DNA from: Mycobacterium paragordonae | Lineage (GTDB): Bacteria > Actinomycetota > Actinomycetes > Mycobacteriales > Mycobacteriaceae | Assembly: GCF_003614435.1 (NCBI RefSeq) | Contig: NZ_CP025546.1 | Coordinates: 5,766,001 to 5,830,000, forward strand | DNA: 64,000 bases | Direction of reading: 5' to 3' | In this document: piece by piece, positions 53,066-61,129 of the stretch | Layout of the letters: the number at the start of each line of letters is the position of its first letter | Numbering within the stretch: position 1 is the stretch's first letter | Notes under the pieces: generated by a model | Database searches by the model: none | What the model was told of the DNA's origin: nothing | The model's input: only the letters and a program-made list of their open reading frames with translations | Position numbers and translations under genes: made by a program

Positions 53066-54600
53066 GCGTTTGCTCCTCGGGCCGCAGGGACGGCAAACGT
53101 CTTGCCCTCCAAGAACTCTTCCAGGCCGGCCACGCCCATCTCCCGGCCGACACCGGACTGTTTGAAGCCACCGAACGGGCTGTCCGCGCCGAAATAGTTG
53201 CCGCCGTTGACCGAAAACGATCCGGCCCGAATCCGGCGCGCCACCGACAGGGCGCGGTCCTGGTCGCGACTGAACACCGCGCCGGCCAAACCGTAGATCG
53301 AGTTGTTGGCGATGCGCACCGCGTCGTCGTCGTCGTCGAACGGGATCACCACCAGCACCGGCCCGAACACCTCGTCCTGGGCGATCTCGCTGTCCGGGTC
53401 GACGTTGGTGAGCAGGGTCGGCGCGTAAAAGTAGCCGGGATCCAGCCGCTTGCCGCCGGTGACCAGCGTGGCGCCCGCGGCGACGGCCCGCTGGACCATG
53501 CCGTCGACCTTGTCCCGCTGGCGCTCGTTGATCAGCGGTCCCATATAGGTTTTCGGATCGCCCGGGTCGCCATGGCGAACCTTGGCGAAGTTCTGCGCGA
53601 TCAACTCGACGACCTCGTCGTGGTGCTTCCGCGGCACCAGCAGGCGCGAGGTGAGCGCGCAGCCCTGCCCGGCGTGGGTGACCATGCTGAACGCGGCGAA
53701 CATGGCAGCGCCGGCGAAGTCGGCGTCGTCGAGCATGATCACCGCGGACTTCCCACCGAGCTCCAGGAAGACGCGTTTGACGGTGTCGCTGGCCGCAGCC
53801 ATGATCTTGCGCCCGACCGCCGTGGATCCGGTGAACGTCACCACGTCGACGTCGGGGCTGGTGGTCAACGCTTCCCCTACCGCCGGATCAGACGAGCTGA
53901 GCACGTTGACGACACCGGGCGGGATGTCGGTGTGGTTGGCGATCAGCTCACCCAGGGCCAGGGTGACCAGCGGCGTGTCGGGCGCCCCCTTGAGCACCAC
54001 CGTGCAGCCGGCGGCGAGCGCGGGCGGCAGCTTGGCCAGTGCCAGCTGGTTCGGGTAGTTGTAGGCGATGATCGCCGCGACCACTCCCGCGGCTTCTTTC
54101 TCCACCCAGCGGTGGTGGCGCATGCCGCGCGACTCTTTCTCACCGAGGTCTTCGGAGAACTCGTACGTGCGCAACAGGTCGGCGTAGAACCGGACGATGC
54201 CGATCGGCTCGTCGAGTTGCGCTCCGTGGGTCAGCGCGCGGGTGGCACCGACTTCGGCGATGGTCAGCTCGCGCAACTCCTCCGCATGGTCGAGCAGCGC
54301 CTGGTGCAGCTGGTCGAGACAGCGGATCCGGAACTCGACGTCGGTGGACCAGTCGGTGGTGTCGAAGGCACGCCGCGCCGCGGCAATGGCCTGCCGAGCC
54401 TCCTGGACACCCGCGTCGGGCGCATACCCGAGCACTTCCCCGGTAGCGGGATTGACGGTCGCGAACGTCTTCGGCGTTGCCACGAGTCGACCGTCGATGA
54501 GCAATCTGCGGCTCGGCCCGGCGCCGGACTCAGCGCCGTCCCGGGTCGGTTGATCGCCCACTTGAGCGTCCTGGGTCGCCGCCGTGTCCTGGACTGACAT
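53062..54600 (-). CDS. Aldehyde dehydrogenase family protein
   Basis: A 512-residue NAD(P)-dependent aldehyde dehydrogenase. The catalytic Glu is in LELGGKSAVIML, the nucleophile Cys is in HAGQGCALTSRL, and NYPNQLALAKLPPALAAGC forms the cofactor segment. ATG 54600 has GAGAGGG upstream; the frame to 54687 would cover the operator. It likely oxidises an aldehyde formed by the P450/SDR steps, giving the acid for the CoA transferase. Confidence 0.92.
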   Translation of the reverse strand: MSVQDTAATQDAQVGDQPTRDGAESGAGPSRRLLIDGRLVATPKTFATVNPATGEVLGYAPDAGVQEARQAIAAARRAFDTTDWSTDVEFRIRCLDQLHQALLDHAEELRELTIAEVGATRALTHGAQLDEPIGIVRFYADLLRTYEFSEDLGEKESRGMRHHRWVEKEAAGVVAAIIAYNYPNQLALAKLPPALAAGCTVVLKGAPDTPLVTLALGELIANHTDIPPGVVNVLSSSDPAVGEALTTSPDVDVVTFTGSTAVGRKIMAAASDTVKRVFLELGGKSAVIMLDDADFAGAAMFAAFSMVTHAGQGCALTSRLLVPRKHHDEVVELIAQNFAKVRHGDPGDPKTYMGPLINERQRDKVDGMVQRAVAAGATLVTGGKRLDPGYFYAPTLLTNVDPDSEIAQDEVFGPVLVVIPFDDDDDAVRIANNSIYGLAGAVFSRDQDRALSVARRIRAGSFSVNGGNYFGADSPFGGFKQSGVGREMGVAGLEEFLEGKTFAVPAARGANA

Positions 54601-54633
54601 AGGCCCTCTCGCGCTTGGTGTGGTGGCCGTCAC

Positions 54634-54648
54634 GATAATTTCATTCTC
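54634..54648 (-). promoter_or_regulatory. GAGAAT-type operator (site 5), aldehyde dehydrogenase promoter
   Basis: Minus strand GAGAATGAAATTATC, 11 of 12 arm positions symmetric, 34 bp upstream of the aldehyde dehydrogenase ATG. Confidence 0.55.
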
Positions 54649-54809
54649 ATCTCCGGCGAATCTTACATTCGGGATGTGAGAAGACAAGCGAGTTCCTATC
54701 CCCGATTACCCAGGTCACGGGCTGAGCGACCGCTCAGCGACCTCCCGTTCTGACAGCTTGGCGCAGGCCCGGGGGGGTTTCCCGCCTCTCTTGCGGGCCG
54801 CTTCTGGCT

Positions 54810-54824
54810 GAGAGTACGATTCTC
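54810..54824 (+). promoter_or_regulatory. GAGAAT-type operator (site 6), SDR/P450 promoter
   Basis: Plus strand GAGAGTACGATTCTC, one mismatch from a perfect 6-3-6 dyad. CATAAT at 54824-54829, a likely -10, starts at the last base of the site. It lies in the divergent gap between the aldehyde dehydrogenase and SDR operons. Confidence 0.6.
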
Positions 54825-54846
54825 ATAATTGCAAGGGAGATTCTTT

Positions 54847-54891
54847 GTGGATGAGATTGACGACCTGACCGCTCGGAGTCGGCGACCGTGA
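54847..54891 (+). CDS. Possible 14-codon leader peptide ahead of the SDR
   Basis: GTG 54847 follows AAGGGAGA (54833-54840) at a 6-base spacing. The frame reads MDEIDDLTARSRRP and stops at TGA 54889-54891, overlapping the SDR GTG as GTGA. It could be a translational-coupling leader, or the displaced true N-terminus of the SDR, since many SDRs begin with a similar D-L-T-x-R segment. Confidence 0.4.
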   Translation: MDEIDDLTARSRRP

Positions 54892-55589
54892 GAACTGCGG
54901 TAGTCACCGGCGGCGGATCCGGCATCGGTCTGGCGGTGGCGCAACGCCTGCGGGCGGACGGCCGCAACGTCGCGACCATAGACCTCAAGCCATCCGACGA
55001 CGACCTCTGCTACACCGCGGATGTCACCGACCGCTCGCAGATCGACGCGGCGCTGTCGGCGATCCGGGAGCGGCTGGGACCGGTCACGATTCTTGTCAAC
55101 GCGGCGGGCCTGGACGGCTTCAAGCGCTTCACCAACATCTCTTTCGAGGATTGGCAGCGGGTGATCGACGTCAACCTGCACGGGGTGTTCCACATGATCC
55201 AGGCGGTGTTGCCCGACATGTTGGAGGCGGGTTGGGGACGCATCGTCAACATCTCGTCCTCCAGCACGCACTCCGGGGTCCCGTTGATGTCGCACTATGT
55301 CGCCGCCAAATCGGCGGTCAACGGGCTGACCAAGTCCCTGGCGCTCGAGTACGGACCAAGTGGCATCACGGTCAACGCCGTGCCCCCCGGCTTCATCGAC
55401 ACCCCGATGTTGCGCAATGCCGAGAACCAGGGATTCCTGGGCGACGTCGAACAGAACATCGCCCGCACACCGGTGCGCCGCATCGGCAAGCCCGAGGACA
55501 TCGCCGCGGCATGTGCCTTCCTGTCTTCCGATGAAGCCAGTTACATCACCGGTCAGATATTGGGTGTCAACGGCGGTCGAAACACCTAA
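54888..55589 (+). CDS. Short-chain dehydrogenase/reductase
   Basis: A 233-residue classical SDR: NAD(P)-binding TGGGSGIG at residues 7-14, NAG-like NAAG, catalytic Ser in NISSSS, YxxxK as YVAAK, and PPGFIDTPM. It would oxidise a hydroxyl group or reduce a ketone of the pathway substrate. GTG 54888 overlaps a mini-ORF stop. It is followed within 14 bp by ferredoxin and P450 genes, so it belongs to one operon with them. Confidence 0.9.
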   Translation: MRTAVVTGGGSGIGLAVAQRLRADGRNVATIDLKPSDDDLCYTADVTDRSQIDAALSAIRERLGPVTILVNAAGLDGFKRFTNISFEDWQRVIDVNLHGVFHMIQAVLPDMLEAGWGRIVNISSSSTHSGVPLMSHYVAAKSAVNGLTKSLALEYGPSGITVNAVPPGFIDTPMLRNAENQGFLGDVEQNIARTPVRRIGKPEDIAAACAFLSSDEASYITGQILGVNGGRNT

Positions 55590-55603
55590 GCGATGGAGGT
55601 GCC

Positions 55604-55798
55604 GTGAAGGTCTGGGTTGATCCGGAACGCTGCCAGGGGCATACCTTGTGCGCGATGATCGCACCGGACTCGTTCCAGCTCAGCGATATTGACGGTAGTT
55701 CGTCGGCGGTGAACGAGGTGGTGCCGGACGATCAGGTCGATCAGGTCCGCGAGGCTGCGCAATCCTGCCCCGAGCAGGCCATCATCCTCAGCGATTGA
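55604..55798 (+). CDS. P450-type [3Fe-4S] ferredoxin with His in the cluster motif
   Basis: A 64-residue ferredoxin with the motif C10-QG-H13-TL-C16 and C55-P. In mycobacterial P450 ferredoxins the second cysteine position is variable, and His is one known variant, which usually points to a 3Fe-4S or unusual 4Fe-4S cluster. It starts with GTG after GGAGGTGCC and overlaps the region before the P450, its expected electron acceptor. Confidence 0.92.
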   Translation: MKVWVDPERCQGHTLCAMIAPDSFQLSDIDGSSSAVNEVVPDDQVDQVREAAQSCPEQAIILSD

Positions 55799-55818
55799 AC
55801 ACCAAGGGGGACAACGCT

Positions 55819-57180
55819 TTGAGCGTCGATGACGTCGTGGCCGACGACCGGAAGAAGCACACCTACCACTTCGACCGCCACTCCGCGGAGTACCGCTCGC
55901 AGTTCAAGACGATCACCGAGGAGATGCACGCCCAGTGCCCGATGGCGTGGACCGACACCTACGGCGGGCACTGGGTCGCGGCGGGCAGCCACGAGGTGTT
56001 CGAGTTGGCCCGTTGCCCCGCGGTCTCCAACGACCACGACATCCGTAACGAACGCCGCGGCTACAAAGGCATCTCGATCCCGACCGCCCGCCGGGTCAGC
56101 GTGGTGCGCGGCGGCATCCTGGAAATGGACGACCCCGAGCATCGCATCTACCGCACCGTGCTCAACCCATACCTTTCACCCGCGGCGGTCAAGCGCTGGG
56201 AGCCGTTCATCGACGACGTGACCCGCGCCTGCCTCGACGAGAAGATCGAAAGCGGGAACATCGATTTCGTCGACGACCTGGCCAATGTCGTTCCGGCCGT
56301 GCTGACGTTGGCGATGCTCGGCATCCCGCTGAAGAAGTGGAACCTGTACAGCGAACCGGTCCATGCCGCGGTCTACACACCCGAGCACTCTCCGGACATC
56401 GAACGGGTCACCGAGATGCACCGCCAGATGGGCCTGGACATGGTCAACAACATGATCGAGATCCGGGAGAATCCGCGGCCAGGCCTGGTGAATGCGCTGC
56501 TGCAGATGCGGATCGACGGTGAGCCGGCTCCTGATCTGGAGATCCTGGGCAATCTCGGTCTAATCATCGGCGGCGGCTTCGACACCACCACGGCGCTGAC
56601 GGCACATTCGCTGGAGTGGCTGTCGGACAATCCCGATCAGCGGAAACGCCTGCTGCGCGAGCGTGACACCCTACTGGATCCTGCGACCGAGGAATTCCTG
56701 CGTTACTTCACGCCGGCGCCCGGGGACGGCCGCACCTTCGCCGACGACACCGAACTCGACGGCACCCAGTTCAAGGAGGGCGAACGGCTGTGGATCTCGT
56801 GGGCCATGGCCAACCGTGACCCAGCGGTGTTCCATGACCCCGACCAGGTGGTGATGGACCGTAAAGGCAATCGGCACTTCAGCTTTGGTATCGGTGTGCA
56901 CCGCTGCATCGGGTCGAATGTGGCGCGTACGGTGTTCAAGTCGATGCTGAACGCGGTGCTCGACCGAATGCCCGACTACCGCTGTGATCCTGCGGGGACC
57001 GTGCATTACGAGACGATTGGCGTGATCCAGGGTATGCGCAAACTCCCGGCGACATTCACGCCGGGCCGTCGCGTCGGCGCCAGTTTGGACGAGACTCTCG
57101 AGAAGCTGCAACGCATCTGCGACGAGCAGGAACTCGCCCGTCCGATCACCGAGCGCAAGGACTCCGCGGTCATTTCCTAG
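55819..57180 (+). CDS. Cytochrome P450 (second)
   Basis: A 453-residue P450. I-helix GGGFDTTTALT, ExxR as EEFLRYF, heme segment FSFGIGVHRCIGS with ligand Cys363. I chose TTG 55819 because AAGGGGG lies 8 bp upstream; TTG 55795, overlapping the ferredoxin stop as TTGA, would add eight residues. With the ferredoxin 5' of it, this is probably the main hydroxylase of the cluster. CYP family not assignable by eye. Confidence 0.92.
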   Translation: MSVDDVVADDRKKHTYHFDRHSAEYRSQFKTITEEMHAQCPMAWTDTYGGHWVAAGSHEVFELARCPAVSNDHDIRNERRGYKGISIPTARRVSVVRGGILEMDDPEHRIYRTVLNPYLSPAAVKRWEPFIDDVTRACLDEKIESGNIDFVDDLANVVPAVLTLAMLGIPLKKWNLYSEPVHAAVYTPEHSPDIERVTEMHRQMGLDMVNNMIEIRENPRPGLVNALLQMRIDGEPAPDLEILGNLGLIIGGGFDTTTALTAHSLEWLSDNPDQRKRLLRERDTLLDPATEEFLRYFTPAPGDGRTFADDTELDGTQFKEGERLWISWAMANRDPAVFHDPDQVVMDRKGNRHFSFGIGVHRCIGSNVARTVFKSMLNAVLDRMPDYRCDPAGTVHYETIGVIQGMRKLPATFTPGRRVGASLDETLEKLQRICDEQELARPITERKDSAVIS

Positions 57181-57194
57181 CCGCCGCCCCTACC

Positions 57195-57254
57195 GCGAGC
57201 AGACACAAAATCGCACTGAATCACTTGCGCTTGTGCGATTTTGCGTCTGCTCGC
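57195..57254. terminator. Bidirectional hairpin terminator with 22 bp arms
   Basis: Arms 57195-57216 and 57233-57254 pair at 21 of 22 positions around a 16-base loop, and AAAA/TTTT lies within the stem. The left arm shares 19 identical bases with the terminator at 14961. It separates the convergent P450 and FadE genes. The family resembles the repeated mycobacterial intrinsic terminators described as TRIT. Confidence 0.85.
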
Positions 57255-57262
57255 CGGGAGTC

Positions 57263-58438
57263 TCAGGCCCGCGGCAGGCCGAGGATGCGCTGGGCGATGA
57301 TGTTGCGCTGGATTTCCGACGTGCCCCCGGCGATGGTGCCGGAGAAGCTTCGCGCGTAGCGCTCGAACCAGCTTGCGAAATAGTGGTCGAGGTTCATCGG
57401 CGCGTACGGCCCGGTGAGCCCAGGGTGCACCAGCCCGTCATCACCGGCGGCCTCCAGCGCGTATTCGCTGATCCGCAATTCCGCCTCGGAGCCAAGCAGT
57501 TTCAGCACCGAGGTCGCGGAGGTGTCGTCCTCGCCGCGGGATGCCCGGGCCAGTGCCACCGAACCCAGCAGGCGCAGGGCCTGCTTGTCCATGATGGTCG
57601 TCGCGTACCGATCGCGATCGAGTTCACCGGCGGGCCGGAAGTCGGCGAGCATGTTGTCCATCCGGTCGGCGAACCCGAGCCACATCATGGTGCGCTCGTG
57701 GCCGAGCGAGCCGTTGGCCACCCGCCAGCCCTGGTTGAGTTCGCCCACCAGATTCTCCGCCGGCACCCGCGCGTCGGTGAAGAACACCTCGTTGAAGTCC
57801 AGGTCGTCGTCAGCGCAGATGGACGGGAACGGCCGGCGCGCCACGCCTTCGGTGTCGGTGGGGATCAGCAACACGCTGATGCCTTTGTGTTTCGGCGCGT
57901 CGGGGTCGGTCCGCACGAACGTCAGCAGCACGTCGGCATCATGGGCGCCGGACGTCCACACCTTCTGTCCGTTGACGACGAAATGATCACCGTCCCGCAC
58001 CGCCCGGGTCCGCAACGACGCCAGGTCCGACCCGGCGCTCGGTTCACTCATCCCCAGTGACGCGGTGATCTCGGCACGCAGAATCGGCACCGCCCAACGA
58101 TGCTTCTGCTCCTCGCTGCCGAATGAGATCAGCGATGCCGCAACGATGTTCACGCCTTGCGGATTGAAGCTGTGGTAGATCCGGCGGCGGCACAGCTCCT
58201 CGAGGTAGACGTACTGCTGCAACACCGTCGCATTGCGCCCACCGAACTCGGGAGGCTGGGTGGGCAGCAGCCAGCCGTTGTCGAACAACAGCCGCTGCCA
58301 GCGCCGCGCCCAGCCCGGCATATGCGAAACCGAGCGGGGCCGCTCGACGGTTTCGCTTGCGGCAGGCAGGTTTTCGTCCAGGAACGCCGCGAATTCGGCG
58401 CGGAATTCCTCGACGTCGCTGTCAAAAGTCAGTTGCAC
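57263..58438 (-). CDS. Acyl-CoA dehydrogenase, larger subunit of a FadE pair
   Basis: A 391-residue FadE: GMSEPSAGSDLASLRTRA (FAD/substrate loop), DGDHFVVNGQKVWTSGAHDAD, and the C-terminal FAD-binding SGTIAGGTSEIQRNIIAQRILG. Paired FadE genes in mycobacterial steroid catabolism form alpha2beta2 enzymes, and the arrangement here suggests the same. It starts with GTG 58438, overlapping the partner's end by 17 bases. Confidence 0.9.
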   Translation of the reverse strand: MQLTFDSDVEEFRAEFAAFLDENLPAASETVERPRSVSHMPGWARRWQRLLFDNGWLLPTQPPEFGGRNATVLQQYVYLEELCRRRIYHSFNPQGVNIVAASLISFGSEEQKHRWAVPILRAEITASLGMSEPSAGSDLASLRTRAVRDGDHFVVNGQKVWTSGAHDADVLLTFVRTDPDAPKHKGISVLLIPTDTEGVARRPFPSICADDDLDFNEVFFTDARVPAENLVGELNQGWRVANGSLGHERTMMWLGFADRMDNMLADFRPAGELDRDRYATTIMDKQALRLLGSVALARASRGEDDTSATSVLKLLGSEAELRISEYALEAAGDDGLVHPGLTGPYAPMNLDHYFASWFERYARSFSGTIAGGTSEIQRNIIAQRILGLPRA

Positions 58439-59420
58439 GGTACTCCTCGGCGATCCGCGCCCGGTGCTCAGCCGCGCCCCCGAGCATCAGCTCGCCCGCC
58501 TTCGCGCGCTTGAGCGCGAACTGCAGGTCGTTCTCCCAGGTGAATCCCATTGCCCCGTGCAGCTGTAGCCCATGGCGGAACACCAGCGACTGGCACTCCC
58601 CTGCCGATGCCTTTGCCATCGCCGCGGCCAGCCGGCGACGGGGATCGTCGGCGGAGATGGTCAGTGCGGCGAAGTAGGCCAATGCCCTGGCTCGTTGCAC
58701 CGCGACATGCATGTCGGCCGCTTTGTGCTGGACGGCCTGGAAAGAGCCGATGGGGACGCCGAATTGGTGCCGGCTGCGGACGTGCTCGAGCACCAGGTCA
58801 AGGATGCGCTGGCAGGCGCCGACCATGGTGATGGCCATGCCGGTCAGGGCGATGTGGTGCGCGCGTTCCGGGTCTACGTTCACGCGGTCGCTGTCGGGCA
58901 CCCGGACATCGTGGAACGACAGATCGGCCACGTGCAGCACCGGGTCGAACACCGATTCGCGCCGGGCGGACAACTGCCCGGCGTCGGTGAGGAATACTCC
59001 GGCTTCGGTGACCACCGCGACGCGCTCGGCCCGGTCGCCATCGAGAACATGGCGGGCGGTGCCGTCCAGCACCCAGCCGCCGGCGTTGCGGCGCGCGGAC
59101 ACCCCGCCGTAGACGGCGGTGCCGGACTGGTTGGGGTCGAAGCTCTCGCCGGCCAGCGGAGCGTACTGGCTCATGGTCGACAGAAACGGGGTGGGATCGG
59201 TGGCGTGGCCGAGTTCTTCGAGGACGATCGCCAATTCGACCGCGCTGGCGGTTTCGTTGAGTTCTGTCCAGCCGAGCTGGCGATACAGCTTCCACAGCGG
59301 TTCGACGTCGGCGTCGTCCTCGGCCACGCTGCGGACCAGGCTGGGCGGACATTGCTTGGTGACGACGTCGCGCACCGTGTCCTGCCACAGCCGCTGATCA
59401 GCATCAAACTCCAACAGCAT
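58422..59420 (-). CDS. Acyl-CoA dehydrogenase, smaller subunit of a FadE pair
   Basis: A 332-residue acyl-CoA dehydrogenase-like protein, shorter and more divergent than its partner. It keeps the C-terminal helix bundle (SRHQFGVPIGSFQAVQHKAADMHV, LHGAMGFTWENDLQ) but lacks the canonical EPxAGSD loop. This fits a heteromeric FadE pair with one weak subunit. ATG 59420 is 31 bp from the GAGAAT operator. Confidence 0.88.
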   Translation of the reverse strand: MLLEFDADQRLWQDTVRDVVTKQCPPSLVRSVAEDDADVEPLWKLYRQLGWTELNETASAVELAIVLEELGHATDPTPFLSTMSQYAPLAGESFDPNQSGTAVYGGVSARRNAGGWVLDGTARHVLDGDRAERVAVVTEAGVFLTDAGQLSARRESVFDPVLHVADLSFHDVRVPDSDRVNVDPERAHHIALTGMAITMVGACQRILDLVLEHVRSRHQFGVPIGSFQAVQHKAADMHVAVQRARALAYFAALTISADDPRRRLAAAMAKASAGECQSLVFRHGLQLHGAMGFTWENDLQFALKRAKAGELMLGGAAEHRARIAEEYRATDF

Positions 59421-59450
59421 CCGGGCCGCCTCCCGTCACGATTACCTAGC

Positions 59451-59465
59451 GAGAATAACATTCTC
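59451..59465. promoter_or_regulatory. GAGAAT-type operator (site 7), perfect palindrome
   Basis: GAGAATAACATTCTC on the plus strand with perfect 6-3-6 arms. It lies in the 111 bp gap between the divergent FadE and SnoaL-like operons, and its TAACAT centre could be the plus-strand -10. Confidence 0.65.
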
Positions 59466-59531
59466 TTTGATGGAAGTAGTAATCTCGAAATCTGCCTACG
59501 ACTTACATACGAGTTACAAAGGGGCCCGCAA

Positions 59532-60032
59532 ATGCCGGACACCGCAGCCGAGCTCTGGGAGATCGAGGCGATCAAGCAGCTCAAGGCCCGCTACTGCCGC
59601 TACCTGGACACCAAGCGATGGGACGACTGGCGGCGACTCTTCACCGACGACTTCGTCAGCGACACGACGGCCTCCGGCGGAAAGTTGATCAATGGCGCCG
59701 ACGAGTTCGTGGCCTTCGTCCGCGGCACGCTCGGCAAGCCTTCCCAGCCCACCGCCCATCAGGTGCACGCGCCGGAGATCGAGCTGACCTCGGAGACGAC
59801 CGCGACCGGAGTGTGGGCACTCGAGGACGTGGTTCGACTGGGCCCCGGGCTCAATCTGCTGGGGCGCGGGCACTACCACGAAACCTACGAGAAGGTGGAC
59901 GGACGCTGGCTGATCAAGTCCTCGACCCTGACCCGGTTGCGGGAGGATGTCTTCAATCCGCTTTTGTCCGTGCGTGTTTCGCCTCGGCTTCGTGATGCCG
60001 GGGCCGCGCTGGCGCGCAGGTTCGGCAAATGA
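59532..60032 (+). CDS. SnoaL-like (NTF2-fold) protein
   Basis: A 166-residue protein of the SnoaL/NTF2-like fold: EIEAIKQLKARYCRYLDTKRWDDWRRLFTDDF at the start, then GRGHYHETYEKVDGRWLIKSSTLTRL. The family includes isomerases, dehydratases and non-catalytic lipid-binding members. ATG 59532 was chosen; the long upstream frame is antisense to FadE. The stop overlaps the next ATG (ATGA). Confidence 0.85.
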   Translation: MPDTAAELWEIEAIKQLKARYCRYLDTKRWDDWRRLFTDDFVSDTTASGGKLINGADEFVAFVRGTLGKPSQPTAHQVHAPEIELTSETTATGVWALEDVVRLGPGLNLLGRGHYHETYEKVDGRWLIKSSTLTRLREDVFNPLLSVRVSPRLRDAGAALARRFGK

Positions 60033-61129
60033 GCCCCACCACGCTGGTCACCGGCGCCCTCGGGCAGGTCGGCAAGCGCTGCACCGAGATCCTGCTGAGC
60101 CGGGGTCACACCGTCATAGCGGTGGACCTCGACAACGACACCTCGCAGGCGGCCGCCGGCGCCCTGGCCGACACGGCTGCTCCGGGCGCGCTCATCCCGG
60201 AATTCATCGATCTCACCGATGGCGACAGCGTCAAGGCCGTCGTGGCCCGCCACCGGCCCGGCGCGATCGTGCACCTGGCCGCGATCGTCTCGCCGCCCTC
60301 GTACCGCAACCCCCGGTTGGCACGCAAGGTCAATGTCGACGGAACCCGGCACCTGGTGACTGCCGCACAGGCCTTGAGCGACCCTCCGCTGTTCGTCTTC
60401 GCTTCCAGCGCAGCCGTTTACGGATCTCGCAACCCGCACCGCCAGCCCGAGCTGATCACCGGCGCCACACCGGTGAATCCGATCGATCACTACGGCGAAG
60501 ACAAAGTTCTCGCCGAGCAGGTGATCATCGAAAGCGGGTTGCCTTTCGCCGTGCTGCGGTTGGCGGCGATCGTCTCACCGGACGCGTCCGCCACTTTCGA
60601 CGGCGATTACCTGGTGCTGGTGCGCGCCACCCCGGTCGACAACCGCATGCACGCAACGGATGCTCGCGATGTGGCCCTGGCCTTCGCCAATGCGGTGGAC
60701 CGCCGGAACGCCGTCGCAGGCAAAGTGCTCGTGATCGCCGGCAACGACACCAACCGCTCCACGATGAGTGAACTGCAGGACGACGTGATGACTGCCGTCG
60801 GCATCGGCCGACTCGGCCCGTCGGTCGGCCTGCCCGGTGATCCCGACGATGACCGCGGCTGGGCGTTCACCGGTTGGTTCGATACCACGGAATCCCAAGC
60901 ACTGCTTGACTATCAGCAACACGATTGGCCGGAGACCGTCGCCTGGGTGGGGGCGGCGATGGGTCATCGGCGGCTGCTGTTGCGGGCGCTCGGACCGGTG
61001 GCCCGCCCCGTCATGCGTGCGGCACTCGCAGTGCAGCGGCGGCTGGAACATCGTGGCCGGTATGCCGACCCGTGGACCTTCATGAGCCGTAAGTACGGAT
61101 CCGCCATGCTCGCCCGCTCTGAGGCATGA
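60029..61129 (+). CDS. NAD-dependent epimerase/dehydratase (extended SDR), first
   Basis: A 366-residue extended SDR: TGALGQVGKRC nucleotide motif, VHLAAIVSPPSY, and catalytic YxxxK in DHYGEDKVLAEQ. It might act as a 3-beta-hydroxysteroid-dehydrogenase-like enzyme or epimerase. Coupled to the SnoaL-like gene upstream and, through ATGA, to the next SDR. Confidence 0.85.
   Translation: MSPTTLVTGALGQVGKRCTEILLSRGHTVIAVDLDNDTSQAAAGALADTAAPGALIPEFIDLTDGDSVKAVVARHRPGAIVHLAAIVSPPSYRNPRLARKVNVDGTRHLVTAAQALSDPPLFVFASSAAVYGSRNPHRQPELITGATPVNPIDHYGEDKVLAEQVIIESGLPFAVLRLAAIVSPDASATFDGDYLVLVRATPVDNRMHATDARDVALAFANAVDRRNAVAGKVLVIAGNDTNRSTMSELQDDVMTAVGIGRLGPSVGLPGDPDDDRGWAFTGWFDTTESQALLDYQQHDWPETVAWVGAAMGHRRLLLRALGPVARPVMRAALAVQRRLEHRGRYADPWTFMSRKYGSAMLARSEA

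Noticed and set aside
53056..54597. 513-codon plus-strand frame opposite the aldehyde dehydrogenase
   Set aside because: Shadow of a well-supported gene.
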